The position numbers were made by a program, and so were the translations under genes. Source: Aplysia californica (Eukaryota; Mollusca; Gastropoda; Aplysiida; Aplysiidae). From it: 64,000 bases of DNA. Under the pieces are notes generated by a model. That model ran no database searches, had not been told where the DNA came from, and was given only the letters and a program-made list of their open reading frames with translations. Each line of letters begins with the position of its first letter. Position 1 is the stretch's first letter. The stretch lies in assembly GCF_000002075.1 (NCBI RefSeq), contig NW_004797289.1:2371228-2435227 (forward strand), given 5' to 3'. Below are positions 41,433-54,500 of this stretch, piece by piece.

Positions 41433-42606
41433 GCAGTATTTACAAATCTTTCAGTTTCAGGAGGCAATTCCCAAGTCGGCAAGGTAAGGCACAAAGGTTG
41501 AACAGTTGTAAATTTACATAGAGAGTAAGAAACAATATAAGCACTTTAACACTGTATATTTTGTTCTTTTTTGCACCAAATTTCAAAACAACCTGATACT
41601 GTTAGAACAGGAAGATAATGTTCTGAGCTGTTCCCTTCCTTCCTCATCTGTGCTGGGCCATTTTACCTTACAAACAAACGGGGCGGAAGAACCTTGAAGT
41701 CTGTGTCTAACCTAAACATTACAATAAAAAAAGGAATTACTAAAATGAAATCAATTCGTAAACTCCACCTCAAGGGCATGAAAAAGGAACAATTGGCTAT
41801 TACAACTATACAACATATAATATAATATAATATAATTTGGTATAATCAATTTATGTTCCTTTGAAATTAAAAACATTTTAAATCCCGACATGAACTCAGT
41901 AAACACAAAATTATCGTACAGTAATATAATTAATGCTGAAACAAATTTCCCTCTAGCAATCTACCAAAACAGCTCTTCATTTAAAACAAAGCTCAGTGTT
42001 TCTTAAAAATTATTTGATCTACTACAACCGCTACATGTACGAGTCTTGCAGGACAGTGAAATAAAAGCTAGCTTTACATTTGGTTCAGAATAAGCACATG
42101 TATATTGGCATTAGAAAAAAACTCCCCAATAAAAGTGAACTGTTAATGGAATGTAAAAATTCTGCTGGCCGTGCAAAGATCACTGATTGTACAAAAAAAG
42201 GAAGTTAAAGAACTAGCATTGTGAATGAAGAGATACTAGTGGAGAAAGATCTACAAACTTGGAAAAAACCAATAGTCACTGAATAAGTAGGTGTACCAAG
42301 ATACTTGTATTTCTACAAACTTAATACATATCTGATCATCAATCAATAGGATCATCCTGAGATGGGCAGTATTGAAACTAAGATTTCACAATGAATTTGA
42401 ATTTTCACGACACTAATAACAGCTTCCGTTGAAGATTTGCCCAGGAATAAATCCAGATATATTACTATTACATGGAATCTGTGCATGTAAATAGTTAACT
42501 TAAAATACATATGTACAAAGGAATGAATGAACAGTTAAAACAACAACTCAAGTATGCAGTGTCCAGCACCACAGTGACTGACATCATGAAGACCTGGCAT
42601 TGCCAA

Positions 42607-42612
<6 letters not shown>
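41433..42612. other. Intergenic, no gene recognised
   Basis: A short (ATAAT)n tract at about 41815-41836; otherwise nothing. Confidence 0.45.

Positions 42613-42665
<53 letters not shown>
42613..42665. repeat. (TA)n microsatellite in a short duplicated block
   Basis: Flanked by CCTGGCATTGCCA and GACTCTCTCCAACGC, which recur at about 42686-42745 around a shorter TA run: an approximate tandem duplication. Confidence 0.85.
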
Positions 42666-42667
<2 letters not shown>

Positions 42668-42987
42668 CTCTCTCCAACGCACACCTGGCATTGCCAGATA
42701 TGTCTATATATATATGTGATTAACGACTCTCTCCGACGCTCAATGGCACTTTTAACATGGTAAAGTAATGTTTCTTGAACATCAAACATAAACCAAGAGT
42801 TGAAAATTGAGTAGGATAAAAGTGAGTCGTTGGAAAGATTCAAACAATGAAACTTGCAGTAGCAGTACAAAAAAAGTGTACAAAATTTTTTTCTGATGTC
42901 ATGAACACTGAAAGAAAAGCGTACCCTCTGTGCTTACCTATCATACAAGCAATTTTTCTAAAATTAGGTCCAAAAGTATACCGTTTA

Positions 42988-43889
42988 GGTAGTGTCTACA
43001 TTCTATAACGTTAGAGAACGTATACAAGTTGTCTACGTTCTCTAATGTTAGCAGAGAACCTAAAAATAGCTCACCCGCTCTATCTAACATGGAAACGAGT
43101 CGACATTGCTGCTTCCACAGTGCTTACACTTTATTTTCGCAAGCTGTTAAGTTTACTTTCGTGAAATTAAAATGCTCGCGAAAGTAAAGCTGTCTTCAGT
43201 ACCGCATCTTGCCTTTACAGCGACGTTAAACCCCTAACAAGCAACCAACACCTTTCATCATTCCATCGAGATGACACCACCCCCCCCCTTTTTCATAATA
43301 ATATGTCGTAGGCCTACACTTTTCACCCAAGGAAGGTGCACTCTGATGCTTCCCCCCTCAACCCCCCCTAAAACTTAGAATAAGTCACTGAAGATCAGGC
43401 CGTCTGGAATGAGTATTTAGAAGATAGCTTGCAGTTTACATACGATTTCGTATTCCTACCTCAAAGTCAAGGTAGGCCTATGTGATACAACATGAGAGAC
43501 CATAAATGATACCAAATTCACATGTGTGGAAAAACATTGCCGATTTGGTGTGTGTTGTAACATCACTGTCATAAAATCAAATCACGTGGGTCAAGGTCAA
43601 GTCAGTCATATCAATGCTGGGTCTACGATAGGCCTAGATCTAGATCTAGTGCATAAAATAACCCAATTCAATGAGTGGACTGGCGGACCTATTTCATGTA
43701 GATCTAATGACACAACATAATGTAAACCAATTTGAAAAAGAAAAAGAAAGATTGAAAAGTAGCCTAGCCTTATCCGGAAGTTCAAATAGGGCCCTACAGG
43801 CTTAATATTGTTACTTTGTTTTATTCGTTAGAGAATGTAGACAGCTTGTATACATTCTCTAACGTTAGAGAACATAGACACTTCCTACC
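42988..43889. mobile_element. 902-bp inverted-repeat element with hairpin ends
   Basis: About 65-bp terminal repeats: left GGTAGTGTCTACATTCTATA and on to GTCTACGTTCTCTAATG, right the inverse, ending GAGAACATAGACACTTCCTACC-like. Each end itself folds: CGTTAGAGAACGTA / TACGTTCTCTAATG at the left and CGTTAGAGAATGTA / TACATTCTCTAACG at the right. No transposase frame. Confidence 0.7.
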
Positions 43890-45469
43890 GCTTATTACAC
43901 GTGCCACATATATAGCCATGATCGAGCCCAACAAAGAGGAAGTAATGCAGAAAAAGATTTTCATTTGAACAATTACCAATGTTCTAAACATTAGACCATT
44001 GGTGGGTGGCTTTCCTTCTACTCGTACTACTGACATTTCAAGTCAGGTAGGCCAGTCTGAAGAATAAGGGAGAAATGTACGAGACCAGCAATAAGCTGAC
44101 TAGTACCACCCATGTTGAACCCTCTCCAGCATGTTAGAAATTCACCCAGATTTACGCCTGACCTACAAAAAAGGATCACTATTGAAGTTAAAAGGATACC
44201 ACCAGTATTATACAAGAGGTCATGTTATAGGTGAGTACATAAGGTATATTATAGTGACGAAGACATAAAGTAGCATTATTTGCGTATTTAGCACCTCGGG
44301 ATGATTGGAGGCCACGGGGGGGTACAGTGTTGTTGGCCAATGTGTTCCTGAACAACTTTGGGAAAATCATACACCTTTATCTGGAAGAAGTGCAACACAG
44401 AAATTTGTTCTGTCTTGAGGTCTGCATGCAGTGGAGGCATACAACTCCCCCCCCCCCCCCCCCCCGCAAAGACACTAACCAAAATTGAAGTAGACCTATA
44501 CTCAAGTCAATGTGTTCCTCTATACAGTGGAGCCTGCACTAAGGAACCATTCATAAATGATGTCACTCAGAGGAGAGGGGTGTGTGTGTGTGTCAGTGAA
44601 AAGTTGACATGGGGGGGGGGGGGGGTCCTTACAAGGTTGACGTCAACTATGATGCTCTCAAAGGTTGGGAAAAAAAGAAGAAAAGAAAGGGGATCACCTG
44701 TCTAAGATTAGGACTTTTCTCCTCAACAATGGTTCAACAGGTTCAACTGCATGATTCATATATTTCAACATTTGGACTCATGGTTCCATTGTTGAAGTAT
44801 CAACAGCAAACTTGTTATTTCAAGACACACGCGTCATAATTAAAAATAATTTCTTCAACACTATGCAAACAGAGAGCCATCTTGTACTAATTCCAAATTC
44901 TGACTTTTGGAAGTTTTTGTCGCATCTAAAAAAAGGCTTTTAAAAAACCTTCCCTTTGCCCCAAAATCATTCTGGTCTATGTCCAAGTTTCATAGAATTT
45001 CAGTTTCATTTTGCATTAGCCCCTGCTTTCACTACAGGATTTCAGTGCTTTCAAAAAGTGATTTACATAAAAACGGAGTTAGCACAAGACAGCCCTAAGC
45101 TAGCCACTATAAAGGCTACTATTGAAAGTTGAGGTTTTGAAAAACAACCAAGCAAAAACGAAAATGAAACAACCAAACTGTGCTATCTCACCCATATTAT
45201 ATCCCAATTTTTAAATACGTCACATGAAAAAAAGTCAACCAAAGAGACTAACCGGTACATACAAATAAAAAACACAACCACTGGTATCCAATCTGACTTT
45301 CTCATTTTATGGGAAAACAGAATAGTACAATACCTGGACTGTGCAACAACCACATAAAGCTAAACAACGTGCATGTAAACCTATTCTCCACTGGCAAATA
45401 CAAAGATAAAAAAATAAACACTTGGCAAGTAACCGGTACAAAGATAAGTGTGTAAAAACCAGCCGGGCA
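43890..45469. other. Region beyond the NOX stop, no gene recognised
   Basis: Includes the presumed NOX 3' UTR (just below 45470 on the minus strand). Poly-C at 44446-44466 and poly-G at 44610-44626. Nothing else recognised. Confidence 0.45.
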
Positions 45470-45593
45470 TCAAAAGTTCTCTTTGTTGTAGTAGAAATAA
45501 GTTTTTGACTCTGAGCTGGAGAATCTGTTACAGTGTTTGTGCAGAGTGGAGGACAAGGACTTTGGTCCGCAGAAGAAAACACCGATCCTCTCG
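45470..45593 (-). CDS. NOX exon O and stop (residues 508-548)
   Basis: Acceptor GTCTCCTCAG; encodes [20 protein letters not shown] and [12 protein letters not shown] then TGA. CGP contacts the nicotinamide; terminal ENF is shared with human NOX2. Confidence 0.95.
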
Positions 45594-48500
45594 CTGAGGA
45601 GACAAAACAAGATGAAAGGAAAAACAATGAGCCAATAATCAACAGAGTAGAAATTTTTGTGATAGAAAAATTCCGGTATATGTTCTTACTCTAGTTATTC
45701 AATATTTTTGCTAGTTATCTATCTATAGAAGGTTGAAGGGTGCAACTGGAAGGTCCTGCCTCTTTTTTTTCCTTCTGTTGTTTCTGTTGATCTTCCATAA
45801 TTATTCTCTGCACTAAATGACTTTCATTGTGCCAATTTGTCTTACTTTAATCGAATGCAAAATCTATAGAAGTAACGCAACATTTTACAGCATTGTTAAG
45901 ACAGACATTAAACATTCATTGGCTTCAAACTTTTAAATAATTGACTCATTGAAGACGCAAGTTTTTCACCGAGAATTTCCTTGGAAACGCACGATTTCTA
46001 CCTTTAAAAAAAAAATCAGTGTGATAAACCTATCAACTGTACAGGTAAAAAATTTGACACAAAGTAAGATCATCATGTTTAATTACATACAATGTATTTA
46101 TTTTTACAAAACTTTGCAAAAAATTTTGTTTTCTGTGAAAAAACACATTATACGTAAACGTGAAAAAAAACTTTTTTTTATGTGCCAAGCACATGGATGT
46201 CAAAATCGACCGTTGTAAAATAGAATGGTTTCAATCAAGTAATACAAAGTGATATTATCTATAAGAATAGTGACATTGCTCGGAGCATTGTCATCTCCTG
46301 AATCAATAATCCCGATCGCTTCATTGGTAGTGAAAGGAGCATCCAGCAGATCTCTGTTTCTTGTTTATGTAAAAAGTAGGTCAGGTCAATGTGTTTTGGT
46401 ACACTGCTTATAGTAGACAATTCGGGTGACCAATGGTCAAAGGGATACCACCACAATTAAATTAAATGGTTTAACTAACACTGGGAGTCATTCCCTTTGA
46501 GATTCTATTAGTTTTTAGGTACCCCCAAAAAATGGTACGCATCTTCAGCGTTTGTTGACCTGGCTGGGTCCCGGGACCCGACACGTCTTCAATGAGTTAA
46601 TAAGTAACAGTAATTAGCACTTCACTGCAGGCTTGACACTGACTGTTGCAGCCTGGGTGCTCAAAACTACTTAACACCTGGGATCAAGTTTACAAATCCT
46701 GCTTCAGACTGAAATTTAAACAATGTTATCTCTTCAAAGTGAATCTTTGTTCACCTTTCAGTTTCCCTTTTTCCAGTGTTGTAATAAATTTCTTCGTTCT
46801 TGAGCATTTGCAAAAAACGTCAAGATTCTGAGCTTTTAAAGCATGAACCATCTGAACAAAGCAAATAATAATTGCAGCTGAAAGAATGTCCAGATTTTCA
46901 TACATGTGAAAAGCAGGATAACTTTGTGATCTCACTCTAAGGACTAAAATTAGGCCCATAAAAAGTCTTTGGAACCAAACCATTAGCTGAGAAATCTTGG
47001 ACAGTCACTCACCCTTTGTGTGATTCAGCTTGTTCTTTAAAAATAGTTTCCCACTGTGGACGGCCGTATTGAGTCTTGTGGTGAAGTCCCGTAACAGCAT
47101 CGTAGTCGGAGAAATCATCATGAAGCATGATGTTCCTTGCCTGAAACAAAAGCTCAAAGTCAGGTCAAGTTTCTCCAACACCAAATATGATTCTAATCTT
47201 GGTCCTAGTGGGCACACCGTTAGCTCAGTTGGTATCATGCTGGATTATGGAGACAACACCGGTTCGGAACTTGGGTTATTCTGGGGGAGTTTTTAAGGCT
47301 CTCCAGACACCATGGTGACTATGTTCAGTCCTATCGGAGATAAACATTAAATTTAGAAGTCCTGCCTCAAAAACAACCATACAGTGTTGAAAGGGGAGTA
47401 AAACCATTATTATGAAAAACAGAAGCGACCGTCAAACTTCAAAAGTATAAAATCGGCGTCAGAATTATTTCAATTGTATTTTAGTAAAACTGAATAAAAA
47501 TGGTAACGATTCCACTAAATTCGTAATGATGGGCAGCCCTGCATAAAAAGTTATTGAGAGATAAAACTTTTTTAATAAGTACCAAAATTCACAAAGAAAG
47601 TCTATTATCATGGATAAAGCCTACCTGATTGGCATTCCAGCCACGGGTTAAATGTATGTTGTACTGCAGAAAGTCTGGCATGTTCTTCTGCCTCATCTGT
47701 CGCTCAAGGTCAAGAAGAAGACCTTGAAACCATTCGAACGCGCTCGTATCAGGGCACACCCAGTAAAGGTAGACTTTCTTCAAGGACACTGTGGCCTTTG
47801 GGTCGCAAAACTTGTACCTATAAAAAACAACAGTTTTTGCTTGGTTTCTGAAGTGACTTGAAAAAATAAACCCTGTAAGAAAGTGCCAGGTACTGACTGG
47901 GAGTTCACACAGATTTTATAAATAGGTGACACTAAAAAGCTTTCCAGCTCATTTATTTGCCCACAAATTGACCAGAGGAATACTCTACTTCAGTAAAGTA
48001 GCTGCAATTCTAACAGTCAGCATTTCAAAAAGTTATTGGGATGTGATTTCATCTTGATAAAATTACCATGAACTGTTTAAGGGCTCATTTTGACTTTTTT
48101 TTTTTTGCCTTACAGATATTGTTCACTTTCTAAATTGTTGTCATAGTGTTGTTATTTTCTTCACCTTCACTTGCTTTCTGTTTTTTTATATTCGCAGTGG
48201 CTTGGAAGCCATGTGTCAGACACTAAGCTGATTAAAAACAGGTACTGCACTTAGATCTTGGCCAAAAGGCAGAGAAGTGATTCCATTCTCAAATACCTTT
48301 CCCACAGCACCAGCCACAAACGTTTTGCCAAGAGAGTTTGTTTTATTGTTTTAGTAAGAGTTTTACGGCAGTTGCAACACAATTAGATCATATATATGCT
48401 GAAGATGACAGGTTTTACATGAGAGTAACAAACACAAAAAAAGAAGGAGGGATAAGGACGATAGATATTCGATAGGAAAGAAGGAGCAAACCACACCTTT

Positions 48501-51500
48501 TAGTTTTAGTAAGAGTTTTACGGCACTTGAACACAATAAGGTTATATAAGTGCAGAAGATTAGAGGTGTTACAAGAGAGAAACTAACACAAAAAAGGAGG
48601 CGAGATCAGGGCAATCAATGTTTGGTAGGGAAGAAGGAGCAAACCACACTAGAGCACCCGCCAACCACCCACAGTCAGGAGAATAAGGCCCCAAAAAATC
48701 ACTGTTTTGAAAAGCAGAGAAGAGGGTGTGGCCCAACCTGTAGAGTATTCAACATTTGGAATTTTCTCTTTTACTAATTTCCATAAACGATATATACCTC
48801 AAATCAGAACACAAGCACAAAAAATATATCCTCATCTGACTAAAAACCATAAATCAAGTTACATGACGTATTGCAACATAGATTTGTTAGTTTTAGTTTT
48901 AGTACAGGTTTTACAGCCCTCGCAGCTGCATAAGGTCATATGAGCGCCAAGGGGTGGATGTCAACAGAGAAGTCCTTACAGGGAATCAGACTTACTCTGC
49001 TCACCTCTCTAGCTTCAACAGCACAAAGTCTGCTTCAACTATCAAGGCACCTGGAAATAATGGGTCACAAGAGTGTGACAAACATACAAAAGAAGTAGAG
49101 GAAAAAATGACGATAGTACGGATTAGGAAAGAAAAAGCAGCAGTTCCCCGTTGTAGATCAGGCACAGTTATGAGCGTGACATGGATGAATCAGCCCATTT
49201 ACAATTCTACTGTGCATGAACGAGAAATGTCCTCTCTTTGGGAAAGGCCTAAAGACATTTCAGTCAGTGGCACCGCCCCGGGGGTATAGATTTGTTAATG
49301 TTTGTTGTATCATGCCTTTTCAAGAAAAAAAGCTATAATTCCTAATCCAAGTACCAAGACTTTTACCATAGGGGAGTAATTGAGAGATGAAAAAAAGTAA
49401 ATTAAATTGACACACGTATAGCAATATTTCTCTGACAAGCAAATTAATTCATGTTCAAATCCTGAGACCAAAATTTACAACATCGAGAAAATATATTGTT
49501 CAAAGCATAACAGAGAGAAAAGTGTGAAAGAATTAGAAGCACAGAAAGAAACACATGTACATAAGAGGTGGGCAAAATCCGGATAAATATCTGGATAATC
49601 GGATTATTCTCAATGAAACATCATCCGAATTCAGACTCTAAAACTCTCTTTCCTAACCCGTTTGCCGAAGTGGGTGCACCCATTTGTGGAAATGATTCTA
49701 ACCCGTTTGTCGAAGTGGTTCTAACCCATTTGCAGAATCGGTTCATAACATATTATATACCGAAAAAGTGCACTAACATATTATCCGGATTTTGCTAAAG
49801 CGACTCTTTGCCCACCCCTAATGTACATGCACAGTACAAATAACCCTCACAAGCCATACTGATTTTTGTCCCCCCAGGGTAAGACCACAACCATGACGTG
49901 TCTGTATCAGAAGAGGTCAGTAAAGCAAATAAATGAGATCCTTTGCCCGTATCAGAAGAGGTCAGTAAAGCAAATAAATGAGATCCTTTGCCCGTATCAG
50001 AAGAGGTCAGTAAAGCAAATAAATGAGATCCTTAGCCCGTATCAGAAGAGGTCAGTAAAGCAAATAAATGAGATCCTTTGCCCGTATCAGAAGAGGTCAG
50101 TAAAGCAAATAAATGAGATCCTTTGCCCGTATCAGAAGAGGTCAGTAAAGCAAATAAATGAGATCCTTAGCCCGTATCAGAAGAGGTCAGTAAAGCAAAT
50201 AAATGAGATCCTTTGCCCGTATCAGAAGAGGTCAGTAAAGCAAATAAATGAGATCCTTTGCCCGTATCAGAAGAGGTCAGTAAAGCAAATAAATGAGATC
50301 CTTTGCCCGTATCAGAAGAGGTCAGTAAAACAACTAAATGAGATCCTTACCACACTGACTTGAGTACGGAGGCAAAAGGCGTGACGCCAATCCCACAACC
50401 AACAAGCAAAGCTACATCGTAGCCAAACACATCCTGAAATACCAAGAGCATGCACAGTGGAACAACTCTGATCAGGACATATGGCATTTTGCAAAAAAAA
50501 AAGATTTTTCAGTATACAAGAAAAAAGACAGCAGTAGCATCATTATATTACAGGGAATTCTGATCATGGTATTTTGGAAAAAAAAAAGGTTTTTCAGTGT
50601 ACCAGAAAAAAGACAGCCACAGCACCAATATATCAATTTTTTACATCCTCTCTGATAATGCCTTTTTAAAATTATTTTTTTCTGCATTGGGACAAGGGCT
50701 GAATGTGAAAGAGCTGCTGGATGAACAACAGCAACAAAACAACCACAAATTTTGTTTCCAATGCTCATGAAGTATGGAGTATGAGTACAGAAACATTTTT
50801 GCAACGTTATTCCACAATCACCGAAATCAGTTTCTGGGGGTCTCAAAGTACCTCTTACAATGTAGTTTCATTTTGCTTGGTTATTTAGTTCCCAAGAATT
50901 TTTAATTGGAAAAAAGTCTCACATGCCCAAGTCAAGATTTTTATTTCAACTTCTTTTTCTTAACTTTTCTTAAAATGTCTGCGGTGCTTGTAGAACAACA
51001 CCGATGATTTCATAGTTGAAATGTGTTATTTCTTGAAAAAAGAAAAAAGAAATTTCTCGTACATTTTTATAGATCCAGTAACAACAGCCGCGTTTTCACC
51101 TCTCAACTTTATGTCATGAAGTGGAAATATAGATCAATATATATGCACACAGATCACCACATGCAAGAAAAGAGGGACATTTGCAAAAAGAGGAAACTGC
51201 TGAACAGTTTGTTTGAGTAGGTGTTTTACAGCACAATTCCTGGTGAAGAGTATATTTCTGAATATTGATTTATAATGAAAATCAAAATATAGTAAAACCC
51301 TGATAACATGAACTTCCACGCATTCTACAGTCCATCAGAATTGCAAGTTATGGTGTATGAAATAAGAGAAAATCTACAATTTTAAATTTATGTCACTCTG
51401 TAGCACAGTGTGGCACAAGAAGTAATTCCCTTGTAGTCTTTGTATTAAATATTTAAATACAGGTAGTCCCAATTAAAATTTCACCATAAACTTAACCAAA

Positions 51501-54500
51501 CATCCATATTTAACAGTTGTTTTTTTTCATCGTTGTCTTTGAGCAAGAGAAAAAGTAACCTACTGGCAAATATTCATACATCCTAGCTAGTTTTTATTGT
51601 GATGAAGGCAATTATGTCACTACTTAAGAACTAGAAAGAAAGTAACTGTCTCAAAGCAATAAATGCATTGAAGTCCATATTCCAATGTCTTTTTCTTTCC
51701 AACCTTCCCTAATGACTGCAGACACCAATTGACAGACATAACAGTGCTCTATCCAATCTAATCTTTGGTATTCACACAACAGGAAGGTCTCAACCAAGTG
51801 GATTTGGCACAAAAATAAAACAAAAAGATTTCTTTACGCAGAACTGCACCAATACAAGGAAGGAATAGTAACTTTGGAAGCCTCATCTGCAAAGAAGCAT
51901 TAAATTGTCTCACTGAAATGCATTAAGCTCTAATTGACAGTTATAAAAGAGTACTGTATCAAATACAAACTCCATATAAAGGAAGACATCTACCAAGACA
52001 TGTAGATTCTTTTCTTTCGTTATAGATGCTGTGAAGTTTAAATATCCAATGTTGCCAACCAGGAGTAGCCTGAAACTAACTATATGCTACAACACTTATC
52101 GTTCCATATAGAAAAAATGAAAATCAAATACATTCAAACCAGACAATACTTAAAAATCTTTACCTCTGTAGCAGTTCCAAAAGGTCCATCCACATAGATC
52201 CTGAGGACACAAAATAAAGCAAACAAAATTAAAGGACAATATGACACGTTGGCTTTTTAAAAATGTCAGCTATGTGATCAAGTTCCTTTTTAGTCGAAGA
52301 AACAGCTTGTAAACCTTTCATTTTCATAATAACATGCTTGTGCCTGGGTGTATAAATATTAACTATAATTACGAAATAAGGTCTAGAGATCGCCATGTTT
52401 ACTGCAGATTAAAAAAACAAACCCCTTATGATAGTTTATACATATATAGAAGAATTATACTTATCTATAACACTTCCATACACAACTACAAAAATGATTT
52501 GGTAGATGTGTACCACAATGAGGGCCAAGAGTTGCAACACAAAGGGAAAAAACACTACGTCCTTTCTACATTGTAGAAACATGCATATAAACAATAAGCT
52601 TGTGCAATTTATAACATCATTTTTCTCTTCATTTTAAGCATTTCACCAAAATTTAAACAGCATGTTCAATCAAAACGTTTGAGGTGCATGCTCAATTTGT
52701 CTTTAACACGTTACACCCTAACTCGCCCGGGACCGCCCGGGAATTCCCTTACGCGCTCAAACCCCGACTCGCCCGCAACCGCCCGTGCCGACCTAGCGTC
52801 TTTAGAAACGAAGTCTCACCTTGATGAGACTCTGGGGCTGAGATTTTGATTTGCATAGTTATTGCAAAAAGTTTCTTTCGTTTGATACCGAAACGAAATT
52901 TTTTGGGCCAGTAGTTTTAGTATTAGAGCTGATAGAAGTGCGATCCCGTTACATGTACCGACACTTCGTAGGTGTCTCGACATGTTGAAAAGTAACACAA
53001 TTGAGTTCGAAAAAGGAAATAACGATGGATTTGAGCAAAAACAAGCATATGACAAATCAGATGACTCAGATATTGATGAAAACGTTGTAGCAAGAGTTTG
53101 GGGCGATTCAGATTGATAAGACGTAGAAAATCTAGAATTTAGATCTAGGGCCCAACCGCCAGGCTGAGAGTGAGGGTGACGGGTCGGACACCTCGATTGA
53201 ACTAAAGTTAGAACATTTCCAACAGTTTGCGCATACACAAAGTTATATTTTTCTGAAACTGCATTCATTATTCGTTTTAACTTTTATTTTCTCAGAATTT
53301 TTGGAATTTGTTAAGTACTTTTAAAATGCGTTTTTTAAAGGCAACTGTATTCACGGGAGGTGGGTTCCTTCCCCTTGCTTAGGATCTAACAATGGACTTC
53401 CCGTCCAGACCTTTACGGTGTAATGTGTTAAAAAAACACTAGATAATGTTAAACAATTTCAAAGCACTGCTAAGATTTTTATTTTCAAAACTGTGCAGCC
53501 TGGTACATCATAGTACAGTTTAAAGTACCGTGGCATCTTCCAGGCCTCTTGGAAATCTCCCTCATCCACATGGCACAGTTTGGCAACAGCCTCAGTCCAG
53601 TCACCAACTCGCCGCACGTGGACAGAAAAATATTCATCACCTGGTGCCTGGAAAGTGGGAGAGACAGAGTTGAATTGATTCATTTATACATAATTTGATT
53701 AACTTTGATTAAAAATACCATGTGAAGTACTAATATTATTAGTACTTCACATGCTCTGGGTTTTTGTTGTTTTTGCTTTTTATTGCAGTTTTCTTCTTAA
53801 CTGGTGCTGTAATTATATGCTGAAAAACTGATCAATTTCAGTCTGTCCATGGTTTTTCTATTGAGCCCCATTTGGTGACATTTTGGTAAGACGTTTTGCA
53901 TTTAGCTTTACCAGCTTAATTGAATTACAAATTACAATGAATCTCTTATCACTGCTTACTCATAAGCAGAGCAAAACAGGTGTACTGGTATCTAGAGTGC
54001 TCTTACTGAAGTCAAAGTGAACGGATGCCACTCAAGTTTGGAGACAGCCGGACACTGTATGAGGATGTACTGGCCTGGGGCAGCCCTGAAGCCTTTCTTC
54101 TGCATCTGGAGCTCAAATACTTGGGAGGGGTGAGTCACAACCTGGGGGGGGGGAACAACCAGCAGATAGAAAATGGGAACCCGACAGGGTTTCCAATAAA
54201 TTTCATACACGTTAACTTTAAAATTGTATTACATTCTTTCAAACAATAGGTCAAAATAGATTCTTGTGGTTTATAATTCGCTGTGATCACTAGACAAGCC
54301 AGAATCAGGTGAAATAAGTGAACAAACTCAGTGTATCCTAGTGAGTGTAGGAGAATAAGGGAGCACGGGGTGTATATAAACAGACGGCGAAGGTTAAACC
54401 GGCCTTCCGAGCCACGACTAAAACCTAGTCTGAGCAGGGATCGACGCTACTGGTGGGTTGACACAGTGGATGGAGCTCCGGACCTGTACGACCCACACTC

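Noticed and set aside
48954-49289. 111-residue frame as a host gene
   Set aside because: Part of a dispersed repeat with another copy at 36770-37107; kept only as a finding about its conserved frame.
49905-50350. Possible CRISPR-like array
   Set aside because: Units are contiguous with no unique spacers, and the DNA is animal nuclear.
49866-50363. Open frame of 165 residues made of a repeated 13-15 residue unit
   Set aside because: It is the 45-bp minisatellite read in frame; 45 is divisible by three, so it stays open by chance. The minus strand carries a NOX exon at its end.
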